DNA of 34,626 bases, taken from the NCBI GenBank assembly GCA_964551835.1, contig CAZKEM010000031.1, positions 1 to 34,626 on the forward strand, given 5' to 3'. This document shows positions 31,646 through 34,626 of this stretch, one piece after another. The notes below the pieces were generated by a model. That model had not been told where the DNA came from. It was given only the letters and a program-made list of their open reading frames with translations, and made no database searches. The stretch comes from JAHDCC01 sp964551835. Its GTDB lineage: Bacteria > Actinomycetota > Acidimicrobiia > Acidimicrobiales > SZUA-35. The position numbers were made by a program, and so were the translations under genes. Positions within the stretch are counted from its first letter, which is position 1; every line of letters starts with the position of its first letter.

Positions 31646-34626
31646 AAAAAGCTGCGACGCTTCTGTTCAACCTAGTCAACTCGGCTGTCTTCCTCATCGT
31701 ACTCGTAGCGTTGCCGGTGGCGTTGATCTCGATCGTCGGCTGGCCGGGGCCGACGACAACCCCCGAACTGGCAAAAATTGAATCCGTGGTCACTGGGCGA
31801 GAACAAGTGCCTCCACTATTTCTAACCAAGAGTTTGGCGGTCGTCGCCTGGCTGGTCTGGTCCCAGCTTGTTTTGGCAATGGTCGAAGAGGTAAGAGCGA
31901 TTCGGCTAGATCTCGTTGCCAAAAAGTCGTTTGTGTTGCCAGGTATTCAAAAGTTCGTAGCATCAGCCGTCTTAGCAATTACGTTGCTGCTCAACGGTAT
32001 GAAGTCTGCGAACGCTGCCCCGGTAGCTTCGCCTACGCCGGTCGTTCAGCCACTGGATGCGAATCGACCAGTCGCCCCCATCGCAGAGACCCCCGAAGTG
32101 GTCGGGACCCTGTCGTATGTGACTCAGCCAGGAGATTCGTGGTGGACAATAGCCGAAACGTTCCTCGGTAACGGCGAGCGGTTCTCAGAAATCCGCCAAC
32201 TAAACGTAGGGGCGTCATTCAATGGCCTGGTGGTCCAAGAGAATTCCGACTACCTGGGTTCAGGTTGGCGTATCGAGCTCCCAGCCGACGCCAAGGTGCC
32301 ATTAGAAATTACGGTTCAGCCAGGCGACACACTGTCTGAGCTCGAAGAGGCCCACGGTTTAGGTAGCGGTGACCTGGCCAAAGTAAACGGTATCGAAATG
32401 CCGGATCTGATCCATCCAGGTCAAAAACTCGACGTTCCGAATCCCGTTGGTGGCTCAGTGGTTGATCCTGAGAAAAGCTCACCGCCACCACAAGCTCCAG
32501 CTCCGCCGCCACAAGCTCCACCACCGCAACCGCCTGTCTCACAAACGCCCGCGCCGCCGGAGTCAGGCGGGTCTTTAGGGTCAGACCAACAAGCGTTGCC
32601 GGTTCTCCAAACCGAGTCACCAGAAACAGCCGCCGACGATGCGTATACGGGAGCCCGTTTGGTAGTCGGTGGGTTGTTGGCGACGTTAGCTTTCCTCGCT
32701 CCAGCATTGTGGCTAATCAGGAGAAGGCGCTTTCGGGCCCAGCTACGGACCGTGACGACCGAGCAGCCAGAGGTACTCGAGCTCGACCAGGCAACGGCGG
32801 CAAAGATGGCGGCTGCCGCATCTTACGGCGATGATGAATTCCTAGCCGTTCTGCTTCGACTCGTCGGGCAGCGAATGAGCAGCACAATGCAAGATCCCGG
32901 TTTGGTTGCGGTCATGGTCAACGATGATCACGCCGATCTGGTTTTTGACGACCCGCCGTCATTCGAACCCGGACCAGGGTTCAGCTCGGCTGGCAACAAG
33001 TGGAAAGCTGAACGGCCAGCGAACTTGACCCAGATGAAGAGTCAAGCATCGATATCGGTTGTTCCCTATGCGGCGACCGTTTCGCTGGGCTCGATCGGCG
33101 AAACGTCGATCGCCGTCAACCTGGAGCAGCTCGGGGGACTAAATGTGATAGGAAGTCAGTCAGAGGTTCGAGAAGTGATGTTCAACATTGCGGTCGAACT
33201 GGCGTCGTCGAGCCTCGCCGAAGCGATCCGAATTGTAGTTGTGGGGCTCGACATGAACCTTCCGGGACTTGACCGCATCGAACAGTGTGATTCGGTTCCT
33301 CCCGAGCTTAGAAATGCCCAGAAGGTCGAGAACCCGGGCTTGGTTCGCCTCCTATCGTTAGACCTCGCATCAGCTCAACCTGTAGTCGTAATCAGTCCTG
33401 ACGCTTCGGTTAGCCTAGACTCCCTTGGACCTGGAGTCGTCCCGGTGTTAGCGAATAGCGAGCGGGAAGGTTTAGCGGACCTGCTTGTCCACGGATCGCT
33501 GGTTAGCTTGCCAAGACTTGGTTTCAGCAACGTTGAACGTGTGAGAATCTCTCCCCGAGAAATTTGTGAATATATTGAGCCGACAAATGCGACCAGTGTC
33601 GAAGCGAGCAGTCAAGGGGTCGGTTCCGAATCAAAAGGTTCACGATCCCCAGCATTCATAAATCTGGTGCCCCCAATAGAAGCCGCAGCTACGCCGACGT
33701 CTTCAAACCCGGTGCCGCTCTCACCCATTGCGTTGGCGGCCATGACGACCGGACCGGTAGCCGCCCAATCTAGGAAGGCCAGTCCAAACAAGGGCGGCCC
33801 TGGTCTGATCGACGGAGCCGGCGATGACGGTTTTCGACCTGTGGTACCGCTCGATCTGGGGTTCTCGTTTGTCGTTTCCGTGCTCGGGCCACTTAAGCTC
33901 GATGGCGTTGGTCTGTCAGATCCGGAAAAGAAGTGGCGCTACACAAAAACCGCGGAACTCATTGTACTTCTAGCCACAAGCGACGTCCCCCGCACGGGCG
34001 ACACGCTGAAAGAGCTGCTATGGCCAGCTCGCGACCCGGTTAAGTGTGGGCCTGCATTGGCAAACGCGACAAGCGATGCCCGAATCAGGGTTGTTGGAGA
34101 GGAACGATTTCCGAAACTGGCGCCTGGTAGCACCCTCTACAAAGTTGACGGAATCGGAACGGACCTGGACCTGTTCGAAGAGCATCTAGATCGGGCCAAG
34201 GCGTCAACGTCGGAGGCGGCATCGATGCAATATCGTGAGGCGGCGTTGGATCTCGTCGAAGGTCAGCCGTTCGATACGTTCGCCCGGAAGTCTTCGGGCT
34301 ACGGTTGGGCTGATTCGTTGATGATGAGCGCCACAGTCCAAATAGTCAACGTTGCCGTCGAGCTCTCATGGTGGAGCCTTGACACCAAGCAGTATTGTCG
34401 GGCGATCGGCGCTGCCGAGAAAGGCCTTCGAGCTGCGCCGGAGAACTATGAACTATTAAACCTCTTTGGTCGAGCCAGCCTTGCCGCTTCCGACGACGAA
34501 AGTTGTCGGATAGCTCTGGCCAAGATAATGGACATCGAGAACGATTTCGTCGAAGGTACTCCTGGACTAAGCGAGCCGGAACTGCCTGAGGACCTACGGG
34601 AGACTCAACTTGCGTTAGAAAAACGC
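31642..34626 (+). CDS. Giant LysM-transmembrane-BTAD regulator-like protein (3' end outside window)
   Basis: The frame is open for 995 codons from the ATG at 31642 to the window edge. Order: two or three membrane helices (about 5-33, 58-80, 100-116); a first LysM-like domain (about 159-216, YVTQPGDSWWTIAETFLGNGERFSEIRQLNVG); a second LysM (about 223-268, TVQPGDTLSELEEAHGLGSGDLAKVNGI); a Pro/Gln-rich linker (about 280-310); another membrane helix (about 337-358) followed by RRRR; a cytoplasmic part (about 360-735) of unknown fold; a winged-helix SARP/BTAD start at about 743 (FVVSVLGPL ... LLWPARDP); and a helical BTAD-like domain from about 835. It may join peptidoglycan sensing outside to DNA or regulation inside, beside the pilus. 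Confidence 0.8.
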   Translation, partial: MKKAATLLFNLVNSAVFLIVLVALPVALISIVGWPGPTTTPELAKIESVVTGREQVPPLFLTKSLAVVAWLVWSQLVLAMVEEVRAIRLDLVAKKSFVLPGIQKFVASAVLAITLLLNGMKSANAAPVASPTPVVQPLDANRPVAPIAETPEVVGTLSYVTQPGDSWWTIAETFLGNGERFSEIRQLNVGASFNGLVVQENSDYLGSGWRIELPADAKVPLEITVQPGDTLSELEEAHGLGSGDLAKVNGIEMPDLIHPGQKLDVPNPVGGSVVDPEKSSPPPQAPAPPPQAPPPQPPVSQTPAPPESGGSLGSDQQALPVLQTESPETAADDAYTGARLVVGGLLATLAFLAPALWLIRRRRFRAQLRTVTTEQPEVLELDQATAAKMAAAASYGDDEFLAVLLRLVGQRMSSTMQDPGLVAVMVNDDHADLVFDDPPSFEPGPGFSSAGNKWKAERPANLTQMKSQASISVVPYAATVSLGSIGETSIAVNLEQLGGLNVIGSQSEVREVMFNIAVELASSSLAEAIRIVVVGLDMNLPGLDRIEQCDSVPPELRNAQKVENPGLVRLLSLDLASAQPVVVISPDASVSLDSLGPGVVPVLANSEREGLADLLVHGSLVSLPRLGFSNVERVRISPREICEYIEPTNATSVEASSQGVGSESKGSRSPAFINLVPPIEAAATPTSSNPVPLSPIALAAMTTGPVAAQSRKASPNKGGPGLIDGAGDDGFRPVVPLDLGFSFVVSVLGPLKLDGVGLSDPEKKWRYTKTAELIVLLATSDVPRTGDTLKELLWPARDPVKCGPALANATSDARIRVVGEERFPKLAPGSTLYKVDGIGTDLDLFEEHLDRAKASTSEAASMQYREAALDLVEGQPFDTFARKSSGYGWADSLMMSATVQIVNVAVELSWWSLDTKQYCRAIGAAEKGLRAAPENYELLNLFGRASLAASDDESCRIALAKIMDIENDFVEGTPGLSEPELPEDLRETQLALEKR

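Overview
The window looks like chromosomal DNA of an actinobacterium of roughly 50% GC, most like a free-living, possibly marine, member of the Acidimicrobiia. That placement is inference from gene content: a type II glutamine synthetase, a Tat-anchored thioredoxin next to DUF4395, an Mrp/IscA Fe-S pair, an actinobacterial-style Tad pilus operon and a LysM-BTAD regulator. No rRNA, tRNA, insertion sequence, integrase or CRISPR array was found. Gene packing is dense, with many 1-4 base overlaps.

Layout. 1-1461 (minus): two tandem exported proteins, the first cut by the window edge, the second a coiled-coil M15 peptidase. 1686-4981 (minus): a compact operon glnII - Nudix - nadE, linking glutamine synthesis to glutamine-dependent NAD synthesis. 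5412-6821 (plus): a DUF1905/YdeI-like protein and an EcsC-like protein. 6849-11038 (minus): serS, an unusual shortened xanthine-dehydrogenase-like [2Fe-2S]/molybdopterin fusion, and an MFS transporter. 11227-12716 (plus): Tat-exported thioredoxin-like protein plus DUF4395 membrane protein. 12760-13775 (minus): SRPBCC protein plus TetR repressor, with two matching operators upstream. 14051-14718 (plus): four-helix membrane protein plus small XRE regulator, behind a promoter whose -35 lies in a large inverted repeat. 14757-16414: divergent IscA/ErpA-type protein and Mrp. 16411-18093 (minus): ECF sigma factor, zinc anti-sigma factor and MscS-like membrane protein, with a second TM-helix channel-like protein divergent at 18259-18963. 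19014-19220: three hairpins. 19242-24964: an endonuclease/exonuclease/phosphatase protein, an AEC transporter, a secreted GH26-like glycosidase with three C-terminal repeats, a predicted PD-(D/E)XK-type nuclease and a double-cupin lipoprotein with a Fur/Zur-like box.

25490-34626 (plus) is one translationally coupled Tad/Flp pilus operon: CpaB, a TadZ/CpaE-like protein without a P-loop, the CpaF ATPase, TadB, TadC, a Flp-like pilin, three further pilin-like proteins, a 49-residue lipoprotein, and a giant LysM-transmembrane-BTAD protein that is still open at the window end (995 codons visible). The ATPase, platform and pilins form the machine. The lipoprotein and LysM-BTAD protein are candidates for anchoring it in the envelope and connecting it to transcription. 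This last part is the most promising candidate for something undescribed.
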